A DNA stretch of 64,000 bases from Sphingomonas sp. Leaf9 (GCF_001421355.1 NZ_LMKC01000002.1:62001-126000), one strand, 5' to 3'; positions 54,929 to 64,000 are shown, counted from the stretch's first letter. Numbers and translations: made by a program. The notes: generated by a model not told the origin, from the letters alone.

Positions 54929-55680
54929 ACGGGCTGCCGATCCTGCTGCGCACCGCCGGGCGCAGCGTGATCCTGGTGGGGGAGGGTGAGGCCGCCGATG
55001 CCAAGCGCCGCCTGCTCGAACGCACCGGCCTGACCGTCGTCGCCGACGCCGCCGATGCCCGCATCGCGGTGGTCGCTGTCGAGGACGACACGCAGGCCCG
55101 CACCGCGATCGACGCGCTGAAGGCACGCGGCATCTTGGTCAACGCCGTCGACCGCCCCGCCGATTGCGACTTCACCCTGCCGGCGATCGTCGACCGGTCG
55201 CCGATCCTGATCGCGATCTCCACCGGCGGCGTCTCGGCGGGCCTCGCGGCGGCGATCCGGCAACGGCTGGAGGCGATGCTGCCCGCCGGCGTCGGGCGAT
55301 TGGCCGAGGGGCTGGGCGCGGCCCGCGCGGCGCTGCGCGCGCGCTTTCCCGATGGCGGCGACCGTCGCCGCGCGATCGGTTTGGGCGTAGCGGCGGGCGG
55401 TCCGCTCGACCCGATGGTCGCGCACGGCGACGATGCCGTCGCACGCTGGCTGGAGGATGTCGCCCCGGTCGCCGGCCGGGTGGAGACGATCCGCCTGCGC
55501 TCGGCCGATCCCGACGACCTGACGCTCCGCGAAGCCCGCTGGCTGGGACAGGCCGACCGCATCCATCATGCGGCGGATGTGCCCCCCGCGATCCTCGACC
55601 GCGCGCGCGCCGATGCGGTACGGATCACCGGCCCGGTCCCGGCCGATCCGCTCCCCGGCCTGACGATCGACCTCGCATGA
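54925..55680 (+). CDS. Siroheme-synthase N-domain protein (precorrin-2 dehydrogenase-like)
   Basis: The 251-residue protein resembles the CysG N-terminal/Met8 domain, which oxidises precorrin-2 and inserts iron to make siroheme. It has an NAD-binding VILVGEGEAADAKRRLL (15-31) and NAVDRPADCDFTLPAIVDRS with the conserved Asp, then ILIAISTGGVSAGLAAAIRQRLE. No SUMT (CobA-type) domain is attached and none is nearby. The STGGVSAG loop differs from the usual STGGKSP. GTG start overlaps the lysA stop, and the zntB-like gene start overlaps its stop. Confidence 0.85.
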   Translation: MNGLPILLRTAGRSVILVGEGEAADAKRRLLERTGLTVVADAADARIAVVAVEDDTQARTAIDALKARGILVNAVDRPADCDFTLPAIVDRSPILIAISTGGVSAGLAAAIRQRLEAMLPAGVGRLAEGLGAARAALRARFPDGGDRRRAIGLGVAAGGPLDPMVAHGDDAVARWLEDVAPVAGRVETIRLRSADPDDLTLREARWLGQADRIHHAADVPPAILDRARADAVRITGPVPADPLPGLTIDLA

Positions 55681-56630
55681 CCTGTCGCGCATGGCATATC
55701 GATGGGGGGAAGGTGACGCCGATCGATCCGCTGGCGGCGGTCGACGCCACCGGCGGTTTCACCTGGATTCACCTGCATGGGGAGGGGGATGCGGTGGCGA
55801 AATGGCTGCGCGATCATGCCCATCTGCCCGAATATGTCATCGACCCGCTGACTGCGGTCGAAACCCGCCCGCGCTGCGACGCGATCGGGAAGGGCGCCTT
55901 CGTCAACCTGCGCGGGCTGTCCGACGATCAGCTGAGCAGCGCCGATCCGCTCGCCTCGATCCGGCTTTATGCCAGCGCCGGGCAGGTCCATTCGGTCACC
56001 CGGCGCAACCTGACCGCGTTCAGGACGGTGGTCGATCGGGTGGAGGGCGGCAACGTGGCCGACCCCGGCGACCTGATCGTTGCGTTTGCCAGCGCAATCA
56101 CCGAACAGCTCGATCCGCTGATCGCCGATCTGGGCGACACGCTCGACGAATGCGAAGAGGCGTTGGACCCGGCGCGCATTTTCGAACAGCGTCGTGCGGT
56201 GACCCACACCCGCGTCCGCGCGATCGGCTATCGCCGGTTCCTGGTGCCGCAGCGTTCGGCGCTGGAAAAGCTGGGGCAACTGCCCGGCGACTGGCTGCAG
56301 GCCGACGATCGCCTCCACCTTGCGGCCGCCGCCGATCGTGCCGCGCGCATGGCGGAGGAGGTCGATTCGATCCGCGAACGTGCGGCGCTGATCCACGAAA
56401 CGCTGACCGACCTGCGCGCCGAACAGCTCGACCAGCGCTCGCTGCAGATCGCGATCGTGGCGATGGTGTTCCTGCCGCTGACCTTCGTCACCGGCCTGCT
56501 CGGCATGAATGTGAAGGGCATCCCCTTCGCCGACGAACCCTGGGCCTTTGCCGGGGTGGTCGCGCTATGCATCGCGATGAGCGCCGGCATCGTCGCATGG
56601 TTCGTGCGCAAACACTGGATCGGGCGCTAA
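55677..56630 (+). CDS. CorA-family transporter, ZntB-like
   Basis: The 317-residue protein has a long cytoplasmic N-domain (WIHLHGEGDAVAKWLRDHAHLP early) and two C-terminal helices. The pore signature is TGLLGMNVKGIPFADEP, and the GMN-V-GIP context is that of ZntB zinc transporters rather than CorA magnesium channels. A coiled region around 190-260 would form the funnel. It is cotranslated with the upstream dehydrogenase-like gene by a 4-bp overlap. Confidence 0.9.
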   Translation: MTCRAWHIDGGKVTPIDPLAAVDATGGFTWIHLHGEGDAVAKWLRDHAHLPEYVIDPLTAVETRPRCDAIGKGAFVNLRGLSDDQLSSADPLASIRLYASAGQVHSVTRRNLTAFRTVVDRVEGGNVADPGDLIVAFASAITEQLDPLIADLGDTLDECEEALDPARIFEQRRAVTHTRVRAIGYRRFLVPQRSALEKLGQLPGDWLQADDRLHLAAAADRAARMAEEVDSIRERAALIHETLTDLRAEQLDQRSLQIAIVAMVFLPLTFVTGLLGMNVKGIPFADEPWAFAGVVALCIAMSAGIVAWFVRKHWIGR

Positions 56631-56655
56631 CGCCCGATCCGGTCTGCTTGTCGGT

Positions 56656-58341
56656 TCAGGCGGCGCGCCCAAACCCGGCATCATCCTCATCGGCGCCGCC
56701 CTGCGTCAGGTCGAGGGCAAAGCCCCGCACGCGGGCCTGCTGCTCGCCGACCGACCCCGGCTTGGCCCGTACCGCCGCCGGCTTGGCGGCCGGCGTGCGA
56801 ACCGGCGCGCGCGGCGCGGTCGGGGCACCGTTTCCGGTGCGGAAGAACGCGATATTCGCCTGCAACTCGTCGGCCTGGTTGGCCAGTTCCTCGGACGTCG
56901 AGGTGATCTGCTCCGACGCCGACGCATTCTGCTGCGTCACCTGATCGAGTTGCTGCAACGCCTGGTTGATCTGGCTCGCGCCGATATCCTGTTCGCGACA
57001 CGCCGCGCTGATTTCCGACACCAGTTCGGCGGTACGACGGATGTCGGGGACCAGCTTGGTCAGCATGTCGCCCGCCTGTGCCGCCGCCTCGACCGTCTCG
57101 CCCGATACCGCGCTGATTTCGGCGGCGGCGCTCTGGCTGCGTTCGGCGAGTTTGCGGACTTCCGAAGCCACAACCGCGAAGCCGCGACCATGTTCGCCGG
57201 CACGGGCCGCCTCGACCGCGGCATTCAGCGCCAGCAGGTCGGTCTGCCGCGCGATCTCTTGGACAATGCTGATCTTGTCGGCGATGGTCCGCATCGCCTT
57301 GGCGGCACGTTCGACGGCGACGCCGCTGGCTTCGGCATCCTTTGACGACTGGCGCGCGATCTTTTCGGTCTGGGCGGCATTGTCGGCATTCTGTTTGATG
57401 TTGGCGGCCATCTGCTCCATCGACGCCGAAGCCTCTTCGGCGGCGGCGGCCTGCTCGGTCGCGCCCTGCGATACCTGCTCCGACGAGGCCGAAAGCTGCT
57501 GGCTGCCCGCCGCGACGCTTTCGGCGGCCTGGTTGGTCTCGCCGATCACGCCGCGCAGCCGGACGACCATCGCGTTCAGCGCTTCGATCAGCGTGCCAAC
57601 CTCATCCCGGCTGGTCGCAGCGACCGTCACCGACACGTCGCCCTCCGCCACGGCGGTGGCAAGGCCGGTCGCACGGTTCAGGTTGCGCCGGATCGCATTG
57701 GCGACGAACCATGCCGCCGCCGCTGCCGCCGCCATCGCGATCAGCGCGATGACGATCATGTAGGTCGTCAGCTTCGACGACAGCGCCATGCCCGCTTCGC
57801 GCGCGGCCTGCGCCGATTCCAGCTGGTAATCGGACAGCTTGACGATTTCCGAGGTCGTCGGATCGATCGCGGGATACATGTCGTTGTCGGCGAAGGAGGC
57901 CAGTGCCGGGGCATCGCGACGCGCGATGATCGTGCGCAGCGTGCTCACCGCATCGTTCGACCGCGCCATGTTCGCCTTCACCGTGTCGGCGATCGCGGCT
58001 TCCTCGGCCGTCTGGCTGGTGCGCATATAGGCCGACCATTGTTCGCCGACAATGCGGTTGGCCGCGTCGATCCTGTTGCTCGCCTGTTGCCAGTTCAGCT
58101 TGCCCGCGCGCAGCTGATGGGTCGTGTCGACCACGTTCAGCCCATAGGCGTCGGACACCTTCTTCAACTGGCGCAGCGGCACGATGCGATCGTCATAGAT
58201 CGACGTCATCGACCCGGTGAGCGCCGACATGCCGTAATAGCCGGCACCACCGACCGCCACGGCGATGGCTATGCCGGCGGCAAGCTGAATCGCGAGGATT
58301 CGCGTGCCGATCGATCGAAACCCGCCGTTGCTGCCCGCCAT
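56656..58341 (-). CDS. Methyl-accepting chemotaxis protein, 4-helix-bundle sensor
   Basis: The 561-residue receptor has helix one ([21 protein letters not shown]), a four-helix-bundle sensor (about 40-190; [20 protein letters not shown]), helix two (about 195-220), HAMP and a signalling domain with the tip [21 protein letters not shown] Pro/Ala-rich tail follows (about 505-545). There is no clear C-terminal tethering pentapeptide; the end is GFGRAA. GGAGGAAG precedes the ATG. Presumably it feeds the flagellar motor whose export genes lie 1 kb upstream in the same direction. Confidence 0.93.
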   Translation of the reverse strand: MAGSNGGFRSIGTRILAIQLAAGIAIAVAVGGAGYYGMSALTGSMTSIYDDRIVPLRQLKKVSDAYGLNVVDTTHQLRAGKLNWQQASNRIDAANRIVGEQWSAYMRTSQTAEEAAIADTVKANMARSNDAVSTLRTIIARRDAPALASFADNDMYPAIDPTTSEIVKLSDYQLESAQAAREAGMALSSKLTTYMIVIALIAMAAAAAAAWFVANAIRRNLNRATGLATAVAEGDVSVTVAATSRDEVGTLIEALNAMVVRLRGVIGETNQAAESVAAGSQQLSASSEQVSQGATEQAAAAEEASASMEQMAANIKQNADNAAQTEKIARQSSKDAEASGVAVERAAKAMRTIADKISIVQEIARQTDLLALNAAVEAARAGEHGRGFAVVASEVRKLAERSQSAAAEISAVSGETVEAAAQAGDMLTKLVPDIRRTAELVSEISAACREQDIGASQINQALQQLDQVTQQNASASEQITSTSEELANQADELQANIAFFRTGNGAPTAPRAPVRTPAAKPAAVRAKPGSVGEQQARVRGFALDLTQGGADEDDAGFGRAA

Positions 58342-58411
58342 GTCCGTCTTCCTCCGTGGAGGTGGCATGGCTAATTTGAATGATTTAATAACCGATGAAA
58401 CCGTATCTGAT

Positions 58412-58945
58412 TTACCGGGTGATAAACCCGATCATCTGCTCGACCATCAGCCGAAGCTGCCCGTCGGCCTTGTCGATCGCGCCGTCCTCGACCGTGTTGA
58501 TCGCGACGCCGACCGGCGTGGGCCAGCCGCGCAGGGCATGGGCGACGGTGCGCAGCGTCGTCATCGTCGCCACCGCCGCCTGCCATCCCGCTGCCGTCGC
58601 GACGATGCCGATCGGCATCCCGTCGAAATAGACGCGATCGTCACGGCGCAGCAGCTCCACATGGTCCAGCGCGTTCTTGACCAGCCCCGACAGCGTGCCG
58701 TGATAGCCCGGCGACCCGATGATGATCCCGTCGGCATCACGCAGCGCGCGCAGGAACGACTGGATGCGGGCATTGCCGCCCGCCGTTTCGGGTTCGTAGT
58801 TCGGGAAATCGATCGCCGGCCCGGTCAGCAGCGTCGTGCGCGCACCCAGCATCGCGGCATGGCCGAGCGCCTGTTCCAGCGCGGCGGCGGTTCCCGATGT
58901 CGGGCGCAGCGTGCCCCCCAGCGCGACGATATGCGGTTGCTTCAT
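58412..58945 (-). CDS. NADPH-dependent FMN reductase
   Basis: The 177-residue flavodoxin-like protein has the FMN phosphate loop region [18 protein letters not shown] and the family motif [26 protein letters not shown]. These fit the SsuE/NAD(P)H-dependent FMN reductase family. It could supply reduced flavin to a monooxygenase, but none is encoded nearby. It lies between fliS and a chemoreceptor gene on the same strand, without overlap. Confidence 0.9.
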   Translation of the reverse strand: MKQPHIVALGGTLRPTSGTAAALEQALGHAAMLGARTTLLTGPAIDFPNYEPETAGGNARIQSFLRALRDADGIIIGSPGYHGTLSGLVKNALDHVELLRRDDRVYFDGMPIGIVATAAGWQAAVATMTTLRTVAHALRGWPTPVGVAINTVEDGAIDKADGQLRLMVEQMIGFITR

Positions 58946-59012
58946 GCGCGCACCGCTAGCGGATCATGGCAGCCGATGCCACCGCTGAGCGCAGGAATCA
59001 GGCTTGTCGGGA

Positions 59013-59414
59013 TCAGCGCGGCCGAACCGCTTCCCACGCCTCGGCGATGTCGGTCAGCGAGGCGGCGGCGTTCAGGAACGGTTGCGCGTCATGGCCGATG
59101 CTCGCGTTGACGATCTGGTCGCGCAGCCCGGTATAGAGCCGCGACAGCGTTTGCGACAGGTCGCCGCCCTTTTCGTAATCGAGCCCCGCTTCCAGCGCGA
59201 ACAGGATCGCGGTCGCGCGGGTCACGCGCTCGCCCTTCATCGCATATTGGCGGTTGTTGGTCGCCCATGCCGCCGATCGCAGCGCACGGATCGCTTCCTC
59301 GTACAACAGCGACACCAGCGCGTGCGGGTCGGCGCCGCCGGTGCGGGCGGCCAGGTCGACCGAGCGATAGGTCTGGGCAGGATCGCCCGCCAATGCGGAG
59401 GCATAGCGGGTCAT
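59013..59414 (-). CDS. fliS: Flagellar export chaperone FliS
   Basis: FliS binds flagellin in the cytoplasm before export. The 133-residue helical protein has YRSVDLAARTGGADPHALVSLLYEEAIRAL and later the ATAILFALEAGLDYEKGGDLSQTLSRLY segment, the FliS core. Its ATG overlaps the fliD stop by one base (TGATG). Flagellin itself is not encoded in this window. Confidence 0.93.
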   Translation of the reverse strand: MTRYASALAGDPAQTYRSVDLAARTGGADPHALVSLLYEEAIRALRSAAWATNNRQYAMKGERVTRATAILFALEAGLDYEKGGDLSQTLSRLYTGLRDQIVNASIGHDAQPFLNAAASLTDIAEAWEAVRPR

Positions 59415-60922
59415 CAGTTGCTCTTCGACCACATCTTGATCTGGTTTTCCATGAAGGTCTGTTGCGCCTTGTACGCCGCGACCCGCGCTTCGGACGCCGC
59501 GAACTGCTGCGTCATGCGGGTGGTGGTCAGGTCGGTCTGTTCGACGACCTTCGCCTGTTCCTTGGCCAGCGCGCCCTGCGCATCGGCATAGCGCTTGTCG
59601 CTGGCGCCAAGGCCCAGCGTGGTGCTCTTGGCACTGACCGCGATCCGGTTGAGCGCGGCGGGCAGGCTGGTGCCCGTCGTGCCGTCGGTGCCGCTGGCTG
59701 CGGCGAACATCGCCTCCACCGCGTCCGGGTTCTTGGCCAGCGCCGATGCCAGCTGCGTCTTGTCGACGCGCAGCGATCCGTCATTGTTGGTCGCGATGCC
59801 GATCTGCGCCAGCGTGGTCGGGCTGCCGTCCTTCTTGCCGGTCAGGTCGGCGATGCTCAGCTTCTGCAGCGCCCGCTTCATCGCCATCGCCGCCGGATCG
59901 GCGCGCAGGTCGCCGGTGATCGGGTCGGTCGCCTTGTTCACCGATGCCAGCATGTTGTTATAGGCGGCGACGACGTTGTTCACCGCGTCCTTCAACGCAT
60001 CGGTCGGTGTCGACGAACTGAGCGTCACCGGACCATCGGTCGTCACCCCCTTCAGTTCGAGGATCACGCCGTCCGCGCCGGTGATCTTGTTCGATGCGCT
60101 GACCATCGGCACGCCGTCGACGCTGAACACCGCGTTGCCCGCACGGGTCACTATCTCGGCGCCATCGGTCGTCGTATCGTCGAAATCGACGTTCAGCCGC
60201 TCCAGCCCGGTGCTGCCCGAATCGGGCGTCGTGCTGACGGTGAACGCCTGGTTCGCACCGTCGGTGCTGCGCAGCACCAGCCGCTGGCCGTTGGCGTCGT
60301 TCACCACGCTGGCGGTGACGCCGGCCTTGGCGGCGGTGATCTTGTCGGCGACCTTTTGCAGCGATGCCGCATCGTTCGACGTGATGGTGATCGGCGGGAT
60401 GGTCGTGCCGTTCCCGTTGAACTTTCCGGTGGAATCGACGCTGCCCAGCGTCAGCTGGATCGTGCCGGTGCCGACCGATCCGGTGGTGCTGAACGATTCC
60501 TTCGTAACCGCGACCTGTGGCGTGGCGAGGCGGGCGACCGTGACGCTGGCGTTGAGGCTGGCGACCTTCGTACCGCTGGCCGTCGACACCTTCACCGCCG
60601 ACCCGCTGCTGCTCAGCTGCGTGGTCAGCCCGCCACTCTCGGCAAGCGTCGTCAGCGCGCTGGCGAATTCGGTGATGCCCGATTTCAGCTCGGACACCGC
60701 CGATACCTGTGCGGTCAGTGTGTCGGACTGTTTCGTCAACCGGGCGTTGCGGGCGGCGAACTGCGCCTCGACCAGATTCTTGACCAGCGCGGCGGTGTCG
60801 ACCCCTGACCCGGCGCCCAACGCATTGGCGAGGTTGGGGGTGGTCGCCTTGGTCGTGGTGGTGGTCGTCGTCGTCTTGGGCGTGGTGGCGGTGGCCGTCG
60901 CACTGGTCGTCGTGATTGCCAT
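59414..60922 (-). CDS. fliD: Flagellar filament capping protein FliD
   Basis: FliD caps the growing filament and helps flagellin fold. The 502-residue protein has the FliD N-domain (GAGSGVDTAALVKNLVEAQF, about 43-62), TLTAQVSAVSELKSGITEFA, a variable central part and the C-domain (DALKDAVNNVVAAYNNMLAS; MENQIKMWSK near the end). An unusual N-terminal stretch of about 35 residues is almost all Thr, Ala, Lys and Pro. ATG at 60922 follows GGGGAT. fliS overlaps its 3' end. Confidence 0.93.
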   Translation of the reverse strand: MAITTTSATATATTPKTTTTTTTTKATTPNLANALGAGSGVDTAALVKNLVEAQFAARNARLTKQSDTLTAQVSAVSELKSGITEFASALTTLAESGGLTTQLSSSGSAVKVSTASGTKVASLNASVTVARLATPQVAVTKESFSTTGSVGTGTIQLTLGSVDSTGKFNGNGTTIPPITITSNDAASLQKVADKITAAKAGVTASVVNDANGQRLVLRSTDGANQAFTVSTTPDSGSTGLERLNVDFDDTTTDGAEIVTRAGNAVFSVDGVPMVSASNKITGADGVILELKGVTTDGPVTLSSSTPTDALKDAVNNVVAAYNNMLASVNKATDPITGDLRADPAAMAMKRALQKLSIADLTGKKDGSPTTLAQIGIATNNDGSLRVDKTQLASALAKNPDAVEAMFAAASGTDGTTGTSLPAALNRIAVSAKSTTLGLGASDKRYADAQGALAKEQAKVVEQTDLTTTRMTQQFAASEARVAAYKAQQTFMENQIKMWSKSN

Positions 60923-60973
60923 CGTTGATCCCCGGTCCGTCTCCCCCATTCAACGGCACGGGCGGCCAAATCT

Positions 60974-62101
60974 TTAAGGGTTTTTTACCGCCAGATTGCC
61001 GTTTTCATCGTAGCGCGCTTCCTCCGGCACGGTCACCGGCGGCTGGATGCCGCCCGCCTGCCGGTTGACGCCCATCACGAACGCCAGAACGGTCGCGATG
61101 GCGAGGTACAGGTCGTCGCGAATCTCCTGGCCCTGCTTGCTGGTGTAATAGACCGCACGGGCGAGCTGCGGATATTCGAGCATCGGGATCTTCGCTTCCG
61201 CCGCCAGTTCGCGGATCGCCATCGCGGTCGCGCCGCGCCCCTTGGCCACCACCACCGGCACCTGATCGCGGCCATGGTCGTAGCGTAGCGCGACCGCGAA
61301 GTGCGTCGGGTTGGTCAGCACGACCTGCGCCTCGCCCACCGCCGCCTTGAAACCGCCCTTCAAAATATCGTGGCGACGCTGGCGGATCTGCGCCTTCACA
61401 TGCGGATCGCCGTCGCTTTCCTTATGCTCGTCGCGCACCTCCTGCTTGGTCATCTGCAACCGCTGCATCCGCTGGAAGATCGCCAGCGGCACGTCGAGGC
61501 CCGCGATCAGCACCAGCCCGCCGGCCATCACGAACAACAGCGTCAGGAACGTGCCGCCCAGGTCGCCGACCGCCTGGTCGACGTTCGACGATACCAGGCC
61601 GACCGAACTGATCGCCGCCTTCTTCAGCATGACATAGCCGATGGCACCCAGCAGGATGACCTTCAGCAGCGACTTGCCCAGCTCGATCCAGCCCTGCGTG
61701 CCGAAGATGCGCTTCATCCCCGATGCCGGGTTGATCCGCGACCCCTTGGGCGCCAGCGCCCCGCCGTTGAAGCGGATGCCGGTCAGCCCGGCCTGCGCCA
61801 GGATGCTGGCCGAGACGGCCAGCGCGAGGATGCCGCCCAGCGACGGCAACAGCTTCCACCCCGCCTCGATCAGCGGACGCCACGGCTGGAAATCCTCGAC
61901 GTCGGCCCGGCCGAAGCGGAAACTGGCGGTCATGATCGCCTTGCACGCCCCGACTAGCGAGGGGCCGAGCAACGCGAGCCAGGCACACCCGGCCAGGATC
62001 ACCAGCGCCGCGCCCAGCTCCTTGGACTTGAGGACGTCGCCATCTTCGCGCGCCTTGTCGAGGCGCTTCTGGGTTGGGCTTTCGGTTTTGTCCTCGCTCA
62101 A
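60974..62101 (-). CDS. flhB: Flagellar biosynthesis protein FlhB
   Basis: FlhB sets substrate specificity of the flagellar type III export gate. The 375-residue protein has the N-terminal ESPTQKRLDKAREDGDVLKS, four transmembrane helices and the cytoplasmic domain with the autocleavage site NPTH (264-267) in VVLTNPTHFAVALRYD. TTG at 62101 is the start: its TTGA overlap with the fliR stop and the position of the conserved N-terminus support it. A short proline/valine tail follows. Confidence 0.96.
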   Translation of the reverse strand: MSEDKTESPTQKRLDKAREDGDVLKSKELGAALVILAGCAWLALLGPSLVGACKAIMTASFRFGRADVEDFQPWRPLIEAGWKLLPSLGGILALAVSASILAQAGLTGIRFNGGALAPKGSRINPASGMKRIFGTQGWIELGKSLLKVILLGAIGYVMLKKAAISSVGLVSSNVDQAVGDLGGTFLTLLFVMAGGLVLIAGLDVPLAIFQRMQRLQMTKQEVRDEHKESDGDPHVKAQIRQRRHDILKGGFKAAVGEAQVVLTNPTHFAVALRYDHGRDQVPVVVAKGRGATAMAIRELAAEAKIPMLEYPQLARAVYYTSKQGQEIRDDLYLAIATVLAFVMGVNRQAGGIQPPVTVPEEARYDENGNLAVKNP

Positions 62102-62880
62102 CGCACGCCTCCCAGCACCAGCGTATTGGCGGCGTCCAGCGCCTCCTGCACGATGACCAGCATATAATCGGTCATCGCGGGCAGCGCGACGAACAAGGCG
62201 ACGACCCCGACGAACAGGCTGGCGGGCAGCCCGACTGCAAACAGGTTGAGTGCGGGGGCCGAGCGCGACAGCATCCCCATGACGAGGTTGAGGCACAGCA
62301 GCAGGAACCCGACCGGCAGCGCAAGCAGCAGCCCCGACAGGAACGCATAGCCGCCGAAGATCGCGATATTCTCCAGCTTGGCCGCGCTCAGCCACGCCGC
62401 GCCCGGCGGCAGCAATTCATAGGAGCGCACGATCAGGTCGATCAGCAGCAGATGCCCGTCGAGCGACAGGAACAGCAAGGTCAGCAGCACCGACAGGAAG
62501 GTGCCGAGCGCCGGGCTCTGCGCGCCGTTCTGCGGATCGACCATCGCCGCAAAGCCGATGCCCATCGAAATGCCGATGATCTCGGCGGCGATGACCGGCG
62601 CGGCAAACGCGATCTGCAGGACAAAACCGATGGCGAGCCCCACCAGCCCTTCGGCGGCGATGCTGAGGATGGTGGTGACCGAAAAAATGTCGGCCGGAAT
62701 GGCGAAGGGCTGCGCCTTCAGCACCAGTACCGCGATCGCGCCCGACAGCAGCACCCGCACCTGCACCGGCATCGCCACCGCGCCGAACACGGGGGCGACG
62801 ATGAACGCCGCGCCGATGCGGACCATGGTGAAGAGCAGCGCCCAGAGCTGCGGCTCGACCGACAGGCCGAAGCCTAGCAT
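62098..62880 (-). CDS. fliR: Flagellar biosynthetic protein FliR
   Basis: FliR is part of the FliPQR export pore in the inner membrane. The 260-residue hydrophobic protein has about six helices, with MVRIGAAFIVAPVFGAVAMPVQVRVLLSGAIA, GFAAMVDPQNGAQSPALGTFLS and APALNLFAVGLPASLFVG typical of FliR. ATG at 62880 matches the usual N-terminus (MLGFGLSVEPQLW). It is separated from fliQ by 268 bp of repeats, instead of the usual tight spacing. Confidence 0.96.
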   Translation of the reverse strand: MLGFGLSVEPQLWALLFTMVRIGAAFIVAPVFGAVAMPVQVRVLLSGAIAVLVLKAQPFAIPADIFSVTTILSIAAEGLVGLAIGFVLQIAFAAPVIAAEIIGISMGIGFAAMVDPQNGAQSPALGTFLSVLLTLLFLSLDGHLLLIDLIVRSYELLPPGAAWLSAAKLENIAIFGGYAFLSGLLLALPVGFLLLCLNLVMGMLSRSAPALNLFAVGLPASLFVGVVALFVALPAMTDYMLVIVQEALDAANTLVLGGVR

Positions 62881-62915
62881 GGGGCGGGTGTCCGCGACGC
62901 TACCCGCATACTCCA

Positions 62916-62994
62916 CCGTACCCCCGCGCAGGCGGGGGCCCAGAGCCACGAATGCCGCCGCCCGCGACCCTGGACCCCTGCTTGCGCGGCGGTC
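62916..62994. repeat. Intergenic inverted repeat, family A, copy 2
   Basis: Left arm CCGTACCCCCGCGCAGGCGG followed by GGGCCCA and right arm CTGGACCCCTGCTTGCGCGG are imperfect inverses, related to the arms at 17861-17957. It lies immediately upstream of fliR. Confidence 0.65.
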
Positions 62995-63030
62995 CGGCAC
63001 GTGGCGAGCCAACTGCCAGCCAACCCCCCT

Positions 63031-63130
63031 TCGTCATTCCGGCGAAGGCCGAAATCCATTGTGTCGGACGCTATCGATGACGCGCAACTGTCCCCCCCTC
63101 CATGGATTCCGGCCTCCGCCGGAATGACGG
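63031..63130. repeat. Intergenic inverted repeat, family C
   Basis: Left arm 63031-63059 (TCGTCATTCCGGCGAAGGCC...) and right arm 63101-63130 (CATGGATTCCGGCCTCCGCC then GGAATGACGG) are imperfect inverses around a 41-base centre. It sits between fliQ and fliR next to the family A copy. Confidence 0.8.
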
Positions 63131-63148
63131 AAGGAGTGCAAACGATCG

Positions 63149-63418
63149 TCACCGCACCAGATCCGGAATCCGCTCGAAGATACTCGTCGTGAAATCGCTG
63201 AGCAGCCCGAGGATCATCCCCCCGAACACCGCCAGGCTGATGCCGACCACCGCCAGCTTCGGCACGAACGATAGCGTCTGTTCGTTGATCGACGTCGCCG
63301 CCTGGATCATGCCGAGGATCAGCCCGCTGAGCAGCGCCGGAATCAGGATGGGTGCGGCGACCAGTGCCAGCACCCACATCGCTTCGCGCGCGACGGTCAT
63401 GAAATAGCCTGCGTCCAT
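63149..63418 (-). CDS. fliQ: Flagellar biosynthetic protein FliQ
   Basis: The 89-residue protein has two transmembrane helices and the FliQ core MWVLALVAAPILIPALLSGLILGMIQAATSINEQTLSFVPKL. It forms part of the FliPQR export gate. ATG at 63418 begins MDAGYFMTVAREAM, the conserved start, and lies 4 bp after the fliP stop. Confidence 0.96.
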   Translation of the reverse strand: MDAGYFMTVAREAMWVLALVAAPILIPALLSGLILGMIQAATSINEQTLSFVPKLAVVGISLAVFGGMILGLLSDFTTSIFERIPDLVR

Positions 63419-63422
63419 GGCG

Positions 63423-64000
63423 TTACGTCCCGAAAGAGGCGGCAAGGCTGCCCATCGTCAATGCCCAGCCATCGACCAGCACGAACAGCAGCAACTTGAA
63501 CGGCAGCGAGATGATCGTCGGCGACAGCATCATCATGCCGAGCGACATCAGGACCGTCGCCACCACCAGGTCGATGACGATGAAGGGGAGGAAGATCAGG
63601 AACGCGATCTGGAACGCGGTCTTGAGTTCGCTGGTGACGAAGGCGGGCAGCAGGATCGTGAACGGCGTGTCGGCGGGCGTCGCGATCGGGCCGATCTTGG
63701 CCATCTGCGCGAACATCGTCACGTCCTTGGTCCGGGTCTGCTTCAGCATGAATGCATGGAGCGGCAGGCTGGCCGCCTCGATCATCTGCGTCGAACTGAT
63801 CTGCCCGGCGGCATAGGGCTTGATCGCCGTTTCGTTGATCCGCCCGATCACCGGCGACATGACAAACAGCGACAGGAACAGCGACAGGCCGATCAGCACC
63901 TGGTTCGGCGGCGTCTGTTGCAGGCCCAGCGCCTGGCGCAGCACCGCCAGCACGATGATGATCCGGGTAAAGCTGGTCATCATCAGCAGGATGCCGGGCA
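63423..64000 (-). CDS. fliP: Flagellar biosynthetic protein FliP (partial, 5' end outside window)
   Basis: The visible 192 residues start inside the protein with [20 protein letters not shown] and include [40 protein letters not shown] and [21 protein letters not shown], the FliP signature 2 region, ending SLAASFGT. FliP forms the core of the export gate. The start lies beyond the right edge, so length and promoter cannot be judged. It heads the visible fliP-fliQ-fliR-flhB-fliD-fliS order. Confidence 0.97.
   Translation of the reverse strand, partial: PGILLMMTSFTRIIIVLAVLRQALGLQQTPPNQVLIGLSLFLSLFVMSPVIGRINETAIKPYAAGQISSTQMIEAASLPLHAFMLKQTRTKDVTMFAQMAKIGPIATPADTPFTILLPAFVTSELKTAFQIAFLIFLPFIVIDLVVATVLMSLGMMMLSPTIISLPFKLLLFVLVDGWALTMGSLAASFGT

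Noticed and set aside
60840..60910. CRISPR-like or tandem repeat array
   Set aside because: It is in-frame coding triplet repetition inside fliD, with no spacers.

Overview
The window is high-GC DNA with tightly packed genes, many joined by ATGA, TGATG, GTGA or TTGA stop/start overlaps. Gene content and order point to an alphaproteobacterium of the Sphingomonadales, most likely Sphingomonas. The indicators are the DUF3576-leuS-lptE-holA run, the ctaB-ctaG-ctaE-DUF983-SURF1-thrC run, three TonB-dependent receptors, an HscC-type Hsp70, a CobT-type cobaltochelatase subunit and a flagellar export cluster. This placement rests on recognised families and synteny, not on a database search.

Layout. 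1-2751: cell-surface glycan genes (polytopic GT-C-like protein running off the left edge, GtrA flippase, SAM methyltransferase). 3048-5245: ABC-2 exporter pair. 5267-8550: queG, a peptidoglycan-binding/M15 peptidase, a small secreted protein and a GtrB-like glycosyltransferase. 8606-10698: RHH protein and cobT. 10815-14814: DUF2946 protein, TonB receptor and PepSY membrane protein, probably one metal-uptake unit. 14817-21758: a minus-strand set comprising a DUF5690 transporter, a TonB receptor, a phosphocholine-specific phospholipase C and a periplasmic phosphorylcholine phosphatase, which reads as a phospholipid head-group scavenging pathway. 21855-24410: ligase-associated exonuclease, an orphan Imm8 immunity gene and a secreted protein. 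24668-29308: DUF3576 lipoprotein, leuS, lptE, holA and tRNA-Leu(GAG). 29668-35456: RNA methyltransferase-like gene, thrC, SURF1, DUF983, ctaE, ctaG, a CoxF-like peptide and ctaB. 35510-38700: J-like protein plus HscC. 38848-44462: TonB receptor, chemoreceptor, DUF2332 protein. 44480-49219: phosphoribosyltransferase, tRNA-Gln(CTG), ppx, rlmE, PRISE reductase with a divergent HxlR regulator, and rpoZ. 49344-51246: PLD enzyme and two small proteins. 51299-56630: tlpA, argH, small lipoprotein, lysA, siroheme-type dehydrogenase, zntB-like transporter. 56656-58945: second chemoreceptor and FMN reductase. 59013-64000: fliS, fliD, flhB, fliR, fliQ and partial fliP, all on the minus strand.

Four families of dispersed intergenic inverted repeats occur. 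One copy lies inside the phospholipase locus, and two lie between fliQ and fliR.

The most interesting locus is the DUF5690-TonB-PLC-PchP set: outer-membrane uptake, hydrolysis, dephosphorylation and inner-membrane transport are encoded side by side, with the two enzymes translationally overlapped. No CRISPR array, transposase, prophage or rRNA operon was seen.
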